The position numbers and the translations under genes were made by a program. This document shows, piece by piece, positions 1 through 6,912 of a stretch of DNA of 12,260 nucleotides; position 1 is the stretch's first letter, and each line of letters starts with the position of its first letter. The DNA is from Gammaproteobacteria bacterium (lineage in GTDB: Bacteria > Pseudomonadota > Gammaproteobacteria > SG8-11): positions 1 through 12,260 of the forward strand of contig JACQEQ010000295.1 of the NCBI GenBank assembly GCA_016200445.1, given 5' to 3'. The notes under the pieces were generated by a model, which was not told the DNA's origin, ran no database searches, and worked only from the letters and a program-made list of their open reading frames with translations.

Positions 1-30
1 AGAGACCACGAACCAACCCTCGCAGCTTCC

Positions 31-1734
31 CTAAACAGCGTGACTTACCGCATGTGACGCAGAAGCTTTTTGCATCAATGGCGCGGGCAGAACCTCCATG
101 ATGTCGGGGAAATTCCTGAGTTCGGGACGCAATTTCGAACCCATGTGTTTGTAGATGAGCAGCGCGTGGTCCCGATAATACGCTACAAGATTGGCGTGGG
201 GATGAAACGCCCGGAACAGGGGTACCGCGTTCACCCAATTCTGCCACGCCTCTTCCATCGAAACCCCGCTGGAACAGGTATACGCCAGTTGCGCACCTAA
301 GGGTGTTTCTGTATGTACCCAGGTCTTTACAATTCCAAACTTCTCAGGGCTCTTGTTAATGGGCGCGCCCGCATCAAGCCCGAACGGACCACTGTTGATC
401 GCATAGATGTAGTCTTTGTTGTCCATCAGGAAGCGCAGCGTGTCGGCAAACTCTTCGTGGGTCTCGGTGGGGAACCCGCCGATGATGAACAGATGATTTT
501 CAACTCCGGCCGCATGTGCGTTTTTCATTACTTCGGAAACTTCTTCGACTTTTGTTCCCTTGCCCATTAAGTCGAGAACCCGCTGGTTGCCGCTTTCAAC
601 GCCCCACAACAAAAACTTGCAGCCCGATTCGGCAATTTCTTTGAGCACGGTGGGGCTAAAGGTTTTGTTGGGCTTGGAGTACGCATAGTAAACAATGTCC
701 AACTTTGCATCCTTGATCCCTTCAGCCAAGCGTGCAAATTGACCCGGGGCAATCATTTCATCAACGAACGAAAAGTTTCGCAGGCCCTTGCTTACGAAAT
801 ATTTGAGCACCTCAATGATCGAGTCGAGCGAGCGCACGCGATAGGTGTCGCCAGCCGAAAAATAGTGCACGCAGAAAGTGCACTTGCGCCAGTAGCAACC
901 GCGTGATAATAGCAGTGGAATAACCGGTTCAGGTGAATAGTAAGCATACAAGTCAAGACCGTCGAAACACGGGATGCCGAATTGATCCACGTTTTTGAGA
1001 AATACCGGCGCCTCTTTTACGATCTTGCCGGACTCCCAATACACGGCGCCGGGGATGCCCTTGGGATTTATGTCATTGACTAACAATTGCCGCAGCGGTT
1101 CCTCGCCGTCGCCCACGATGATCACATCCGCCGACTCCGGATACCATTTCAAAAAATGTTCGGCACCTTCTATCAAACAACTACCGCCCATAAAGACTTT
1201 CAGCAGGGTCCTTTGGCGCAGAAATCGACCGATTGCCGCGCCCATGGGAAGTTGTTCGGAAAAGATCATTGAGATGCCAACGCAATCGGGTTTGAGCGCC
1301 AATATCTCTTTAATGCCGTCAGCGAGTAACGGTGGAAATTTTTGCGTGCGTTCATATTCAGCGCACTCTGCCGTGAACATCTTGGTCGTCACCTGGCAGA
1401 ATTTTGAAAATACATCGCCGCTCCGTGAATAAATATCCGGGCGGCTATACAAGAAGTCGTTATCCAGTCCACGCATGACCTTCGATGCCTGGAGTAATTC
1501 CTCGTTGGTGGCGCCGATTTCCTTGCAAATATGTTCGCTGAGCCGGCCGGTGCCTGCTGCGATTCCGGCAAAAACCTTGTTCAGGAACCACAAATTCAAA
1601 TCGAGCAGTTTGATGTCCCAATCGGGAAGCTGTCTTTCGACATAACCTTTCAACATCGCTATTCCCAACGGCGGCGATGTTGAAATGGTGACCATGGGAA
1701 AAACCAGAACTAGTGTTTTCTTGGTAACCTCCAT
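31..1734 (-). CDS. B12-binding-type radical SAM protein, substrate unknown
   Basis: A 567-residue protein read from ATG at 1734, chosen because AGGGGAG lies 7 nt upstream; an in-frame ATG at 1803 lacks a ribosome site. The N-terminal part (about residues 1-190) resembles the cobalamin-binding Rossmann domain of B12-dependent radical SAM enzymes (GIAMLKGYV near the start, then PDCVGIS, MGGSC and IVGDGEEPL), but no DxHxxG base-off motif is visible. The radical SAM core begins at SRGCYWRKCTFC with cysteines 280, 285 and 288, a CX4CX2C spacing instead of the usual CX3CX2C, which should bind the 4Fe-4S cluster that cleaves SAM. GVESGNQRVLDLMGKG and IIGGFPTET are later core motifs typical of this group. 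The C terminus ends in a doubled SHAV. Family assignment is firm; the reaction cannot be deduced, and the visible neighbours give no pathway clue. Confidence 0.88.
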   Translation of the reverse strand: MEVTKKTLVLVFPMVTISTSPPLGIAMLKGYVERQLPDWDIKLLDLNLWFLNKVFAGIAAGTGRLSEHICKEIGATNEELLQASKVMRGLDNDFLYSRPDIYSRSGDVFSKFCQVTTKMFTAECAEYERTQKFPPLLADGIKEILALKPDCVGISMIFSEQLPMGAAIGRFLRQRTLLKVFMGGSCLIEGAEHFLKWYPESADVIIVGDGEEPLRQLLVNDINPKGIPGAVYWESGKIVKEAPVFLKNVDQFGIPCFDGLDLYAYYSPEPVIPLLLSRGCYWRKCTFCVHYFSAGDTYRVRSLDSIIEVLKYFVSKGLRNFSFVDEMIAPGQFARLAEGIKDAKLDIVYYAYSKPNKTFSPTVLKEIAESGCKFLLWGVESGNQRVLDLMGKGTKVEEVSEVMKNAHAAGVENHLFIIGGFPTETHEEFADTLRFLMDNKDYIYAINSGPFGLDAGAPINKSPEKFGIVKTWVHTETPLGAQLAYTCSSGVSMEEAWQNWVNAVPLFRAFHPHANLVAYYRDHALLIYKHMGSKLRPELRNFPDIMEVLPAPLMQKASASHAVSHAV

Positions 1735-2267
1735 GTGACATCTCCCCTTAAATGAAATGTTATTTAACACCCCTGCCCAGGGGGTAGGATTCGTATAATA
1801 CACAACCGGTGGGAGCTGCGGTAGCTGGATGAAGAAGGCACTCGCACGCTGCCCCAGCTACATTTGCAGGTGAATTTTCTAGTACGAAAAACCCCCGGCT
1901 TTGCCGGGGGATATTCAACTATGTGGAACTGTCTGCAATGAAATAACCGCCGATCCGCGCGCCCAAGTTGCTGAGTTTGAAGCCCCACCCGCAGCCAACC
2001 GGCACACGTGAAACACCTCGCGTTAACCGTGTTGCGTGCAGATGACCGGCCGGCCGGTCTGCAACTGAACGAGGTCCGCACGAAACACTTTCGTGCAACG
2101 GCGATTCAAACTAGCGCGTCTAAAACTTCTAGCTTCGGGCCATTCATCAGACACCTGCCTGGATTGGATTTGACTCCTGCGCGCACCCCTAATGGGGAAT
2201 GTCAGCGCGCCATGAGTTGTGTAGAATCCCTGCACTTTAAGACTTTGAGTCATGAGGAGAGAATTTT
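1735..2267. other. 533-nt gene-free intergenic region
   Basis: No convincing gene on either strand. It is a divergent region: the radical SAM gene leaves to the left and apbC to the right. Visible elements are TATTAT on the minus strand (1800-1795), a possible -10 for the radical SAM gene without a good -35; a short palindrome CCCCTG-CC-CAGGGG (1770-1783); the minus-strand terminator at 1887-1910; a perfect 16-nt palindrome GACCGGCCGGCCGGTC (2044-2059); and TAGAAT at 2222-2227, a possible apbC -10 that also lacks a clear -35. Short open frames here have no recognisable domain or ribosome site. Confidence 0.6.
1887..1910 (-). terminator. Rho-independent terminator reading leftward
   Basis: On the minus strand the sequence is an 8-bp perfect GC-rich stem (CCCCCGGC/GCCGGGGG, loop AAA) followed at once by TTTTTC, the textbook intrinsic terminator layout. 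On the plus strand no T-run follows the stem. No minus-strand gene is recognisable between here and apbC, so the transcript it ends is unknown. Confidence 0.72.
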
Positions 2268-3359
2268 ATGAGCGTAACCCGGACGCAGATCGAAACCGCG
2301 TTGAAACAATATGTCGACCCCTATCTGGAAAAAGACCTGATCGCGGCCAACAGTGTGAAAAACATTGTCGTCGACGGCGGCAAGGTCAGCGTGGATGTGC
2401 AGCTCGGTTTTCCCGCCGCCGGCTATCGCGACACCCTCAGCGCCAAGCTCACAGATAATGTCAAGGCTGTCGCCGGTGTGACCGGCGTGACGATCAACGT
2501 GACCAGTAACATCGTGTCGCATACCGTGCAAAAAGGCGTGAAGCCGATCACCGGCGTGAAGAACATCATCGCGGTGGCGTCCGGCAAGGGCGGCGTCGGC
2601 AAGAGCACGGTGGCGGTGAATCTGGCGTTGGCCTTGTCGGTCGAGGGCGCGCGTGTCGGCATTTTGGATGCCGATATTTACGGCCCCAGCCAGCCGCGCA
2701 TGCTGGGCGTAATGAATGTCAAACCGGAATCCAGCGACGGCCGTTCGCTCGATCCGGTCAATTCCTACAACCTGCAAGTGATGTCGATCGGCTTTCTGGT
2801 CGACCAGGACACGCCGATGATCTGGCGCGGCCCGATGGTCACCCAGGCGTTGACGCAATTGCTCAACGACACGCGTTGGAACGAGCTCGATTATCTCGTG
2901 ATCGACCTGCCGCCCGGCACCGGCGATATTCAACTGACCTTGGCGCAAAAAGTCCCGGTCAGCGGCGCCGTGATCGTGACCACGCCGCAAGACATCGCGC
3001 TGCTCGACGCCATCAAAGGTTTGAAGATGTTCGAGAAGGTCGACGTGCGCGTGCTCGGTATCGTCGAAAACATGAGCACGCACATTTGCAGCAAGTGCGG
3101 CCACGAAGAACACATCTTCGGCGCAGGCGGCGGACAACGCATGGCGTCGGACAACAAGGTGCCGCTGCTTGGCTCTTTGCCGTTGGAGATGAGCATTCGC
3201 GTGCAGACCGACGGCGGCAAACCGACCGTGGCCGCCGAACCGGACAGCCGCATCGCGCACATTTACCGCGACATCGCGCGCCGTGTCTCGGCAAAGCTGT
3301 CGATGCAAGCGAAGGACTTCAGCTCGAAATTCCCGAAGATCGTGATTCAAAATACGTAA
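2268..3359 (+). CDS. apbC: Mrp/ApbC family Fe-S cluster carrier ATPase
   Basis: A 363-residue P-loop ATPase of the Mrp/NBP35 group, near the usual length (about 369 in E. coli ApbC). These cytosolic dimers hold and pass on 4Fe-4S clusters to apo-proteins. Visible parts: an N-terminal MIP18 (DUF59)-like domain (about residues 1-80), the deviant Walker A motif GKGGVGKS (106-113), LDADIYGPSQP, IDLPPGTGD (switch II/Walker B area), and the cluster-binding CSKC with cysteines 274 and 277. The ATG at 2268 is supported by AGGAGA 7 nt upstream. It is followed 100 nt later by dcd on the same strand, and mrp and dcd are often close in gammaproteobacteria. Nothing looks broken. The symbol mrp is used for the same gene. 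Confidence 0.95.
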   Translation: MSVTRTQIETALKQYVDPYLEKDLIAANSVKNIVVDGGKVSVDVQLGFPAAGYRDTLSAKLTDNVKAVAGVTGVTINVTSNIVSHTVQKGVKPITGVKNIIAVASGKGGVGKSTVAVNLALALSVEGARVGILDADIYGPSQPRMLGVMNVKPESSDGRSLDPVNSYNLQVMSIGFLVDQDTPMIWRGPMVTQALTQLLNDTRWNELDYLVIDLPPGTGDIQLTLAQKVPVSGAVIVTTPQDIALLDAIKGLKMFEKVDVRVLGIVENMSTHICSKCGHEEHIFGAGGGQRMASDNKVPLLGSLPLEMSIRVQTDGGKPTVAAEPDSRIAHIYRDIARRVSAKLSMQAKDFSSKFPKIVIQNT

Positions 3360-3387
3360 CATGGTTTAGGTGCTCAAACAGAGGATC

Positions 3388-3410
3388 CCTTCCCCCTTGC
3401 AGAGGGAAGG
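3388..3410. repeat. Small inverted repeat between apbC and dcd
   Basis: CCTTCCC (3388-3394) and GGGAAGG (3404-3410) form a 7-bp stem with a 9-nt loop. No T-run follows on the plus strand. The CCCTTCCCCCTTGCA core resembles intergenic palindromes that recur in many proteobacterial genomes. It lies in the apbC-dcd gap and could stabilise the mRNA or cause partial termination; neither is shown. Confidence 0.45.
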
Positions 3411-3459
3411 AGTACTTCATGTTGACAGTGAAGGTTCTTTACATTTTATCGGAGTCCGC

Positions 3460-4026
3460 ATGTCTATCAAATCCGACCAATGGATCCGCCGCATGGCGCA
3501 AGAGCACGGCATGATCGAACCGTTCGAATCCGGTCAAGTGCGTGAGTCTGCCAAGGGCAAGTTAATTTCCTACGGCACGTCGAGCTACGGTTACGACGTA
3601 CGCTGCGCCGACGAATTCAAAATCTTCACCAACATCAACTCCACCATCGTCGACCCGAAAAATTTCGACGCGAAAAGTTTTGTCGATGTAAAAGCCGATG
3701 TGTGCATCATCCCGCCCAACTCGTTCGCACTCGCGCGCACTGTGGAATACCTGCGCATCCCGCGCAACGTGTTAACCATTTGCCTGGGCAAGTCGACTTA
3801 CGCGCGCTGCGGCATCATCGTCAACGTCACGCCGCTGGAGCCGGAGTGGGAAGGCCACGTGACCCTGGAGTTTTCCAACACTACACCGTTGCCCGCGAAA
3901 ATTTACGCCAACGAAGGCGTTGCGCAGTTTATTTTTCTGGAATCCGACGAGGTGTGCGCCACCTCGTATAAAGACCGCAACGGAAAATATCAAGCTCAGC
4001 GCGGCGTGACGCTGCCTAAAGCCTGA
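3460..4026 (+). CDS. dcd: dCTP deaminase
   Basis: A 188-residue enzyme that deaminates dCTP to dUTP (EC 3.5.4.13), the first step of the bacterial route to dTMP through dUTP and dUMP; the family acts as a homotrimer in the cytosol. The ATG at 3460 is chosen because GGAG lies 5 nt upstream and the MSIKSDQWIRRM start matches the family; a GTG at 3370 would add 30 residues unlike the family. Motifs: GTSSYGYDVR near residues 39-48; GKSTYARCG (110-118) with S112 and R116, corresponding to S111 and R115 of E. coli; and VTLEFSN with E137, matching the catalytic E138 of E. coli. The length and sequence are of the Pseudomonas-type monofunctional enzyme, not the bifunctional dCTP deaminase/dUTPase. The gene is complete and follows apbC. 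Confidence 0.96.
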   Translation: MSIKSDQWIRRMAQEHGMIEPFESGQVRESAKGKLISYGTSSYGYDVRCADEFKIFTNINSTIVDPKNFDAKSFVDVKADVCIIPPNSFALARTVEYLRIPRNVLTICLGKSTYARCGIIVNVTPLEPEWEGHVTLEFSNTTPLPAKIYANEGVAQFIFLESDEVCATSYKDRNGKYQAQRGVTLPKA

Positions 4027-4040
4027 GTAGGTTGTCTAGC

Positions 4041-4059
4041 GGGCGCGTTCAGCGCGCCC
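4041..4059. repeat. GC-rich hairpin downstream of dcd
   Basis: GGGCGCG (4041-4047) and CGCGCCC (4053-4059) form a perfect 7-bp stem with loop TTCAG, starting 15 nt after the dcd stop. No U-run follows (CTATCGTCTC), so it is not a classical Rho-independent terminator. It could still end or protect the dcd message and separate it from the higB promoter. Confidence 0.45.
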
Positions 4060-4120
4060 CTATCGTCTCTCCCTTCCAAAAGACCCCGCCGAATCAGTCG
4101 CCCCGCTTATTTCATCCGCC

Positions 4121-4149
4121 TTGATACTTCCCATTTTGGGAAATATAAT
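4121..4149 (+). promoter_or_regulatory. sigma70 promoter of the higB-higA cluster
   Basis: TTGATA (4121-4126) and a perfect TATAAT (4144-4149) are separated by exactly 17 nt, the best promoter match in the window. Transcription would start near 4156, giving a leader of about 20 nt that holds GGGA before the higB ATG at 4176. It sits just upstream of the toxin gene, as expected for an autoregulated toxin-antitoxin operon. Confidence 0.8.
4128..4142. promoter_or_regulatory. Palindromic operator candidate inside the promoter spacer
   Basis: TTCCCATTTTGGGAA is a perfect inverted repeat (TTCCCA/TGGGAA around TTT) lying wholly between the -35 and -10 boxes. A dimeric HTH protein bound here would block RNA polymerase. 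The HigA-type regulator encoded in the same cluster is the natural candidate. The site is seen directly; the identity of the binding protein is inference. Confidence 0.65.
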
Positions 4150-4175
4150 ATTGTCCTCCTGTGGGAATTAACAGC

Positions 4176-4460
4176 ATGCGGATTGTTGGCTTGCCGATTC
4201 TGGAAGCATTTCAGGCAAGACATGCCAATGTGTGTGGCGCGTTGGATGCTTGGCGTTCGGAAGTGGAGCGGGCCGAATGGAAGTCGCCGCAGGATATTAA
4301 GCGGCGGTATCGGAGCGCGGATTTTTTAGCGGGCAACCGCGTAATTTTCGATGTGAAGGGTAACGCCTACCGGTTGGTTGTTATGGTGCGGTATCAAAGT
4401 GGCTTAGTGGTCGTTGAATGGGTGGGAACCCACGCCGACTACGATAAGAAGAAATTTTAA
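4176..4460 (+). CDS. higB: HigB-type toxin (RelE-like mRNA interferase)
   Basis: A 94-residue protein of the HigB group of COG4680, whose members cleave mRNA on the translating ribosome and stop growth unless bound by HigA. Family signatures are WRSEVERAEWKSPQDIKRRYRSADFL, here seen as EWKSPQDIKRRYRSADFL around the middle, then NRVIFDVKGNAYRLVV and the C-terminal EWVGTHADYDK with its conserved THA(D/E)YD. The ATG at 4176 gives the family-typical MRI start, has GGGA 9 nt upstream, and fits the predicted transcript start near 4156; a GTG at 4161 is in frame but would sit almost at the transcript start. The antitoxin gene follows after 79 nt. Toxin first, antitoxin second is the hallmark order of higBA. 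The gene is intact. Confidence 0.92.
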   Translation: MRIVGLPILEAFQARHANVCGALDAWRSEVERAEWKSPQDIKRRYRSADFLAGNRVIFDVKGNAYRLVVMVRYQSGLVVVEWVGTHADYDKKKF

Positions 4461-4539
4461 GCCGGGTTACCGCCGATTCACTTCGTAGGGTTGAAGAAAG
4501 CATTACGCATGCGCGTTGTTGAATGCGGAGGATTTAAAT

Positions 4540-5751
4540 ATGAACGTCAGACTGATTAAAGGCGAAACCGACTACCACGCCGCGATGGCGCGACTGTCCG
4601 AATTGATGCTGCGCGATCCGAAGCCCGGCGCTGCGGAAGCAAACGAACTGGAATTGCTGGCCTTGGTCATCGAAGACTACGAGCGCAAAATTGTTCCGCC
4701 TGCGCAGCCGGACCCGGTCGATGCAATCCTGTTTCGCATGGATCAAATGAAACTGACGCGCAAGGATCTCGTTTCTTACGTCGGGTCCATATCGAAAGTC
4801 TCCGAGATACTGTCGCGCAAACGGCCGTTGAGCCTATCCATGATTCGCAGGCTGCACCAGGGTCTTGGCATACCGGCTGAAGTGTTGATTGGCAATCGCG
4901 AACCTACCTCCGACACATTAGATGAACCCGATCTCGACTATTCAAAATTTCCGCTGAGCGAAATGCATGCGCGCGGATGTTTGGGCGAAATCAAAGGCAG
5001 CACCAAAAAATTGCAGGACTATGCAGAGGAACCGATACGGCGATTAATGAAGGAGATATTTCCAGATCGCACCTCCCCCGCGTTTCTGCGCGCACCCCTG
5101 CATCAGCGTGGGTCGCGCGTCGCGGATGAGTACGCTTTACTGGCGTGGCGCATGTGTGTGATAAAAAAGGCGCGCGCGATCGAGCGCACGCATGAATTTA
5201 AACCGAGCGCGATTACACCCAAATGGCTGCAACATCTCGCCAAACTTTCCGCGTTCGACGATGGACCCAAGTTGGCAAAGGAACATCTCGCGCGCCACGG
5301 CATCGCCTTGGTCATCGAGCCGCATTTCCAGAAAACATTTCTCGACGGTGCCGCGATGCTCGACGGCAAGCATCCCATCGTCGCGCTCACCTTGCGTCAC
5401 GACCGGCTGGATAATTTCTGGTTCGCGCTGCTGCATGAACTCGTGCATGTGGGTTGGCATCTGACCGAACGCACACCGTTCTTCTCCGACGATCTGGATA
5501 ACCACAGCAAGCTTGACAATATCGAGAAGGAAGCCGACGAGATCGCCACCGAGGCTTTGATTCCGGCGGATGCGTGGGCCAAGTCCGCCGTGCGCAGCAC
5601 GCACAGCGGGAGCGATGCGCGTGCGCTGGCGCACAAGCTCGGCATCCACCCATCCATCGTCGCGGGCCGCGTGCGGCACGAAACCAGGAACTATCGTATC
5701 CTGACGCAACTCATCGGACGTGGCGGACAACTCAAAGAATTTTTTCCGTAG
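4540..5751 (+). CDS. HigA-type antitoxin fused to an ImmA/IrrE zinc peptidase
   Basis: A 403-residue two-part protein. Residues 1-118 match HigA antitoxins (COG5499): MNVRLIKGETDYHAAM, then an acidic helix region, PDPVDAILFRMDQMKLTRKDL and the HTH region ending RRLHQGLGIPAEVLIG. This part should bind DNA and neutralise HigB. Ordinary HigA proteins stop at about this point. Here a linker leads into a C-terminal ImmA/IrrE (DUF955) domain (about 215-395) with HELVH at 299-303, an HExxH zinc site, and a downstream EKEADEIATEALIP (329-342), where E331 is a likely third ligand. ImmA cleaves a phage-type repressor; IrrE cleaves the DdrO repressor after DNA damage. The ATG at 4540 has a perfect GGAGG 8 nt upstream. 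A testable guess is that the protease removes the antitoxin's repressor activity under stress. Fusion proteins of this type are known in databases; their action is little studied. Confidence 0.88.
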   Translation: MNVRLIKGETDYHAAMARLSELMLRDPKPGAAEANELELLALVIEDYERKIVPPAQPDPVDAILFRMDQMKLTRKDLVSYVGSISKVSEILSRKRPLSLSMIRRLHQGLGIPAEVLIGNREPTSDTLDEPDLDYSKFPLSEMHARGCLGEIKGSTKKLQDYAEEPIRRLMKEIFPDRTSPAFLRAPLHQRGSRVADEYALLAWRMCVIKKARAIERTHEFKPSAITPKWLQHLAKLSAFDDGPKLAKEHLARHGIALVIEPHFQKTFLDGAAMLDGKHPIVALTLRHDRLDNFWFALLHELVHVGWHLTERTPFFSDDLDNHSKLDNIEKEADEIATEALIPADAWAKSAVRSTHSGSDARALAHKLGIHPSIVAGRVRHETRNYRILTQLIGRGGQLKEFFP

Positions 5752-5768
5752 GGTGCGCCGCGCGCACC
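5752..5768. repeat. Hairpin right after the HigA/ImmA stop codon
   Basis: GGTGCGC (5752-5758) and GCGCACC (5762-5768) form a perfect 7-bp stem with loop CGC, starting 1 nt after the stop codon and ending 10 nt before the next ATG. No T-run follows. It occupies the place where the next gene's ribosome site should be, so it may hold down or couple translation of the HEPN-like gene. The GTAGGGTGCGC context also resembles a common intergenic repeat type. Confidence 0.5.
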
Positions 5769-5778
5769 GGATCGCACA

Positions 5779-6912
5779 ATGAACAAGAGCATCCTAAATA
5801 AACTTCTTCTTTCTCGTAGCCTCTATTATTTGGCAAAGGAAAATGCAGCATCAGCCAGTGGTAACAGGTTATCAATAGCGTGCAATCTCCTTCAAGATTC
5901 GGTTGAGTGCTTTCTACTGGCTCTATCTGAATACGTCAATGCAGGCATTGGGCAGCGAACCGATTTCGACAAGTATTTTGAGCAGATAAATCTGAAAATT
6001 GTGCCACGGGAGTTGCCATTTAGACTTCGACTTATCGCATTAAATAAGCTTCGCGTAAATTCCAAGCACTATGGCCTCGAACCAGCAAAGGCTGAACTAG
6101 AACCATTGTTGATGACGGTTTTGGAATTTTTCAACGAAGTGACGCGCATCGACTTCGGACGGGAATTCGCCACAATTAGCCTTGTAGATATATTGCATGA
6201 CGGCGAGGCAAAGGACCTTCTGCGCCAAGCTGAGTCAGCCTATGAATCACAAGAGTATGGGCAATGCTTAATCCGCTGCCGGGAGGCTGTATTTGTAAGG
6301 TTCGAGTCACGTTACGATGCACAGCCGTTCAAAAATAGAAGCAACACGTTTGGTCTAACCTTAGGCTCGAAGGTTCCATATTTTGCACGAGATCAAAAAT
6401 ACATCGAAGAATATGTAAAGGAACCCACCGACTATGTGATTTACGATCACAACTCGATCGAGATGGTTCTAATGAAGAGTGGCGTTGATTCTGTAGCCTA
6501 CTGGAACGTGTGGCGCCTCACGCCGGATGTATACCGCAAGAGCAAGGACACCTCGTGGATCGTTAAGAACGATTTGCCCAAACTTGATACTGAGGGAATC
6601 AGAGATCGTGCTGAATATGTACTTCTGGCCACAACTGAAATGCTGCTTGCCGCGGATCAAAATCAAAGCCGCACACGTAGTACAGATTACCGACGTTTTT
6701 ATTTGACCCTAAACCGCGATGCTGTACCGGTGTATTCAAAAGCCAGCAAACTCAGCCCAATTGAGCAAACTACTCCCGCAGGGATCAGAAAGCTGTTCTG
6801 CGATTTCAGCATTGAGAGCCTCGATGGCTCCGGCACTTTCTGGCACATAACACATTATGAGGAGGGCGCGAATGTTTATGGCTTTGTTCATGAGGATGAG
6901 ATTGATAACTAA
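5779..6912 (+). CDS. Putative HEPN-domain protein with possible SH3-like C-terminus
   Basis: A 377-residue protein with no firm named family. The N-terminal 120 residues look helical and contain NLLQDSVECFLLALSEYV followed by LNKLRVNSKHYG, which holds an Rx4H motif (R92, H97). That motif is the catalytic signature of HEPN ribonucleases common in toxin-antitoxin and anti-phage systems. Residues 145-180 form a second helical, TPR- or HEPN-like stretch without Rx4H. Residues about 311-374 (RDAVPVYSKASK ... FWHITHY ... VYGFV) resemble a bacterial SH3-like fold. No signal peptide or membrane segment is seen. The start has no good ribosome site and lies 27 nt after the HigA/ImmA stop, which suggests coupling or low expression. 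Three sampled 60-nt blocks have 42-47% GC, against 67% in one sampled antitoxin block, suggesting separate acquisition. The HEPN call is inference from motif and context. Confidence 0.6.
   Translation: MNKSILNKLLLSRSLYYLAKENAASASGNRLSIACNLLQDSVECFLLALSEYVNAGIGQRTDFDKYFEQINLKIVPRELPFRLRLIALNKLRVNSKHYGLEPAKAELEPLLMTVLEFFNEVTRIDFGREFATISLVDILHDGEAKDLLRQAESAYESQEYGQCLIRCREAVFVRFESRYDAQPFKNRSNTFGLTLGSKVPYFARDQKYIEEYVKEPTDYVIYDHNSIEMVLMKSGVDSVAYWNVWRLTPDVYRKSKDTSWIVKNDLPKLDTEGIRDRAEYVLLATTEMLLAADQNQSRTRSTDYRRFYLTLNRDAVPVYSKASKLSPIEQTTPAGIRKLFCDFSIESLDGSGTFWHITHYEEGANVYGFVHEDEIDN

Noticed and set aside
1764..2081. 105-codon minus-strand open frame upstream of the radical SAM gene
   Set aside because: It runs straight through the strong terminator hairpin and has no recognisable domain or ribosome site.
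2250..3362. 370-codon minus-strand open frame opposite apbC
   Set aside because: It is a high-GC shadow of the apbC coding frame, His/Arg/Asp-rich with no domain and no ribosome site.
3422..3450. TTGACA (3422-3427) with TTTTAT or TTTATC as a dcd promoter
   Set aside because: The transcript would start at about 3456, after the ribosome site GGAG at 3451-3454, so it would not support SD-led dcd translation, and the -10 is weak.
3370..3459. GTG at 3370 as the dcd start
   Set aside because: It would add 30 residues unlike the family; the ATG at 3460 has GGAG and matches known dCTP deaminase N-termini.
5137..5730. 197-codon minus-strand open frame opposite the HigA::ImmA gene
   Set aside because: Shadow of a GC-rich gene with clear HExxH and HTH motifs on the plus strand.
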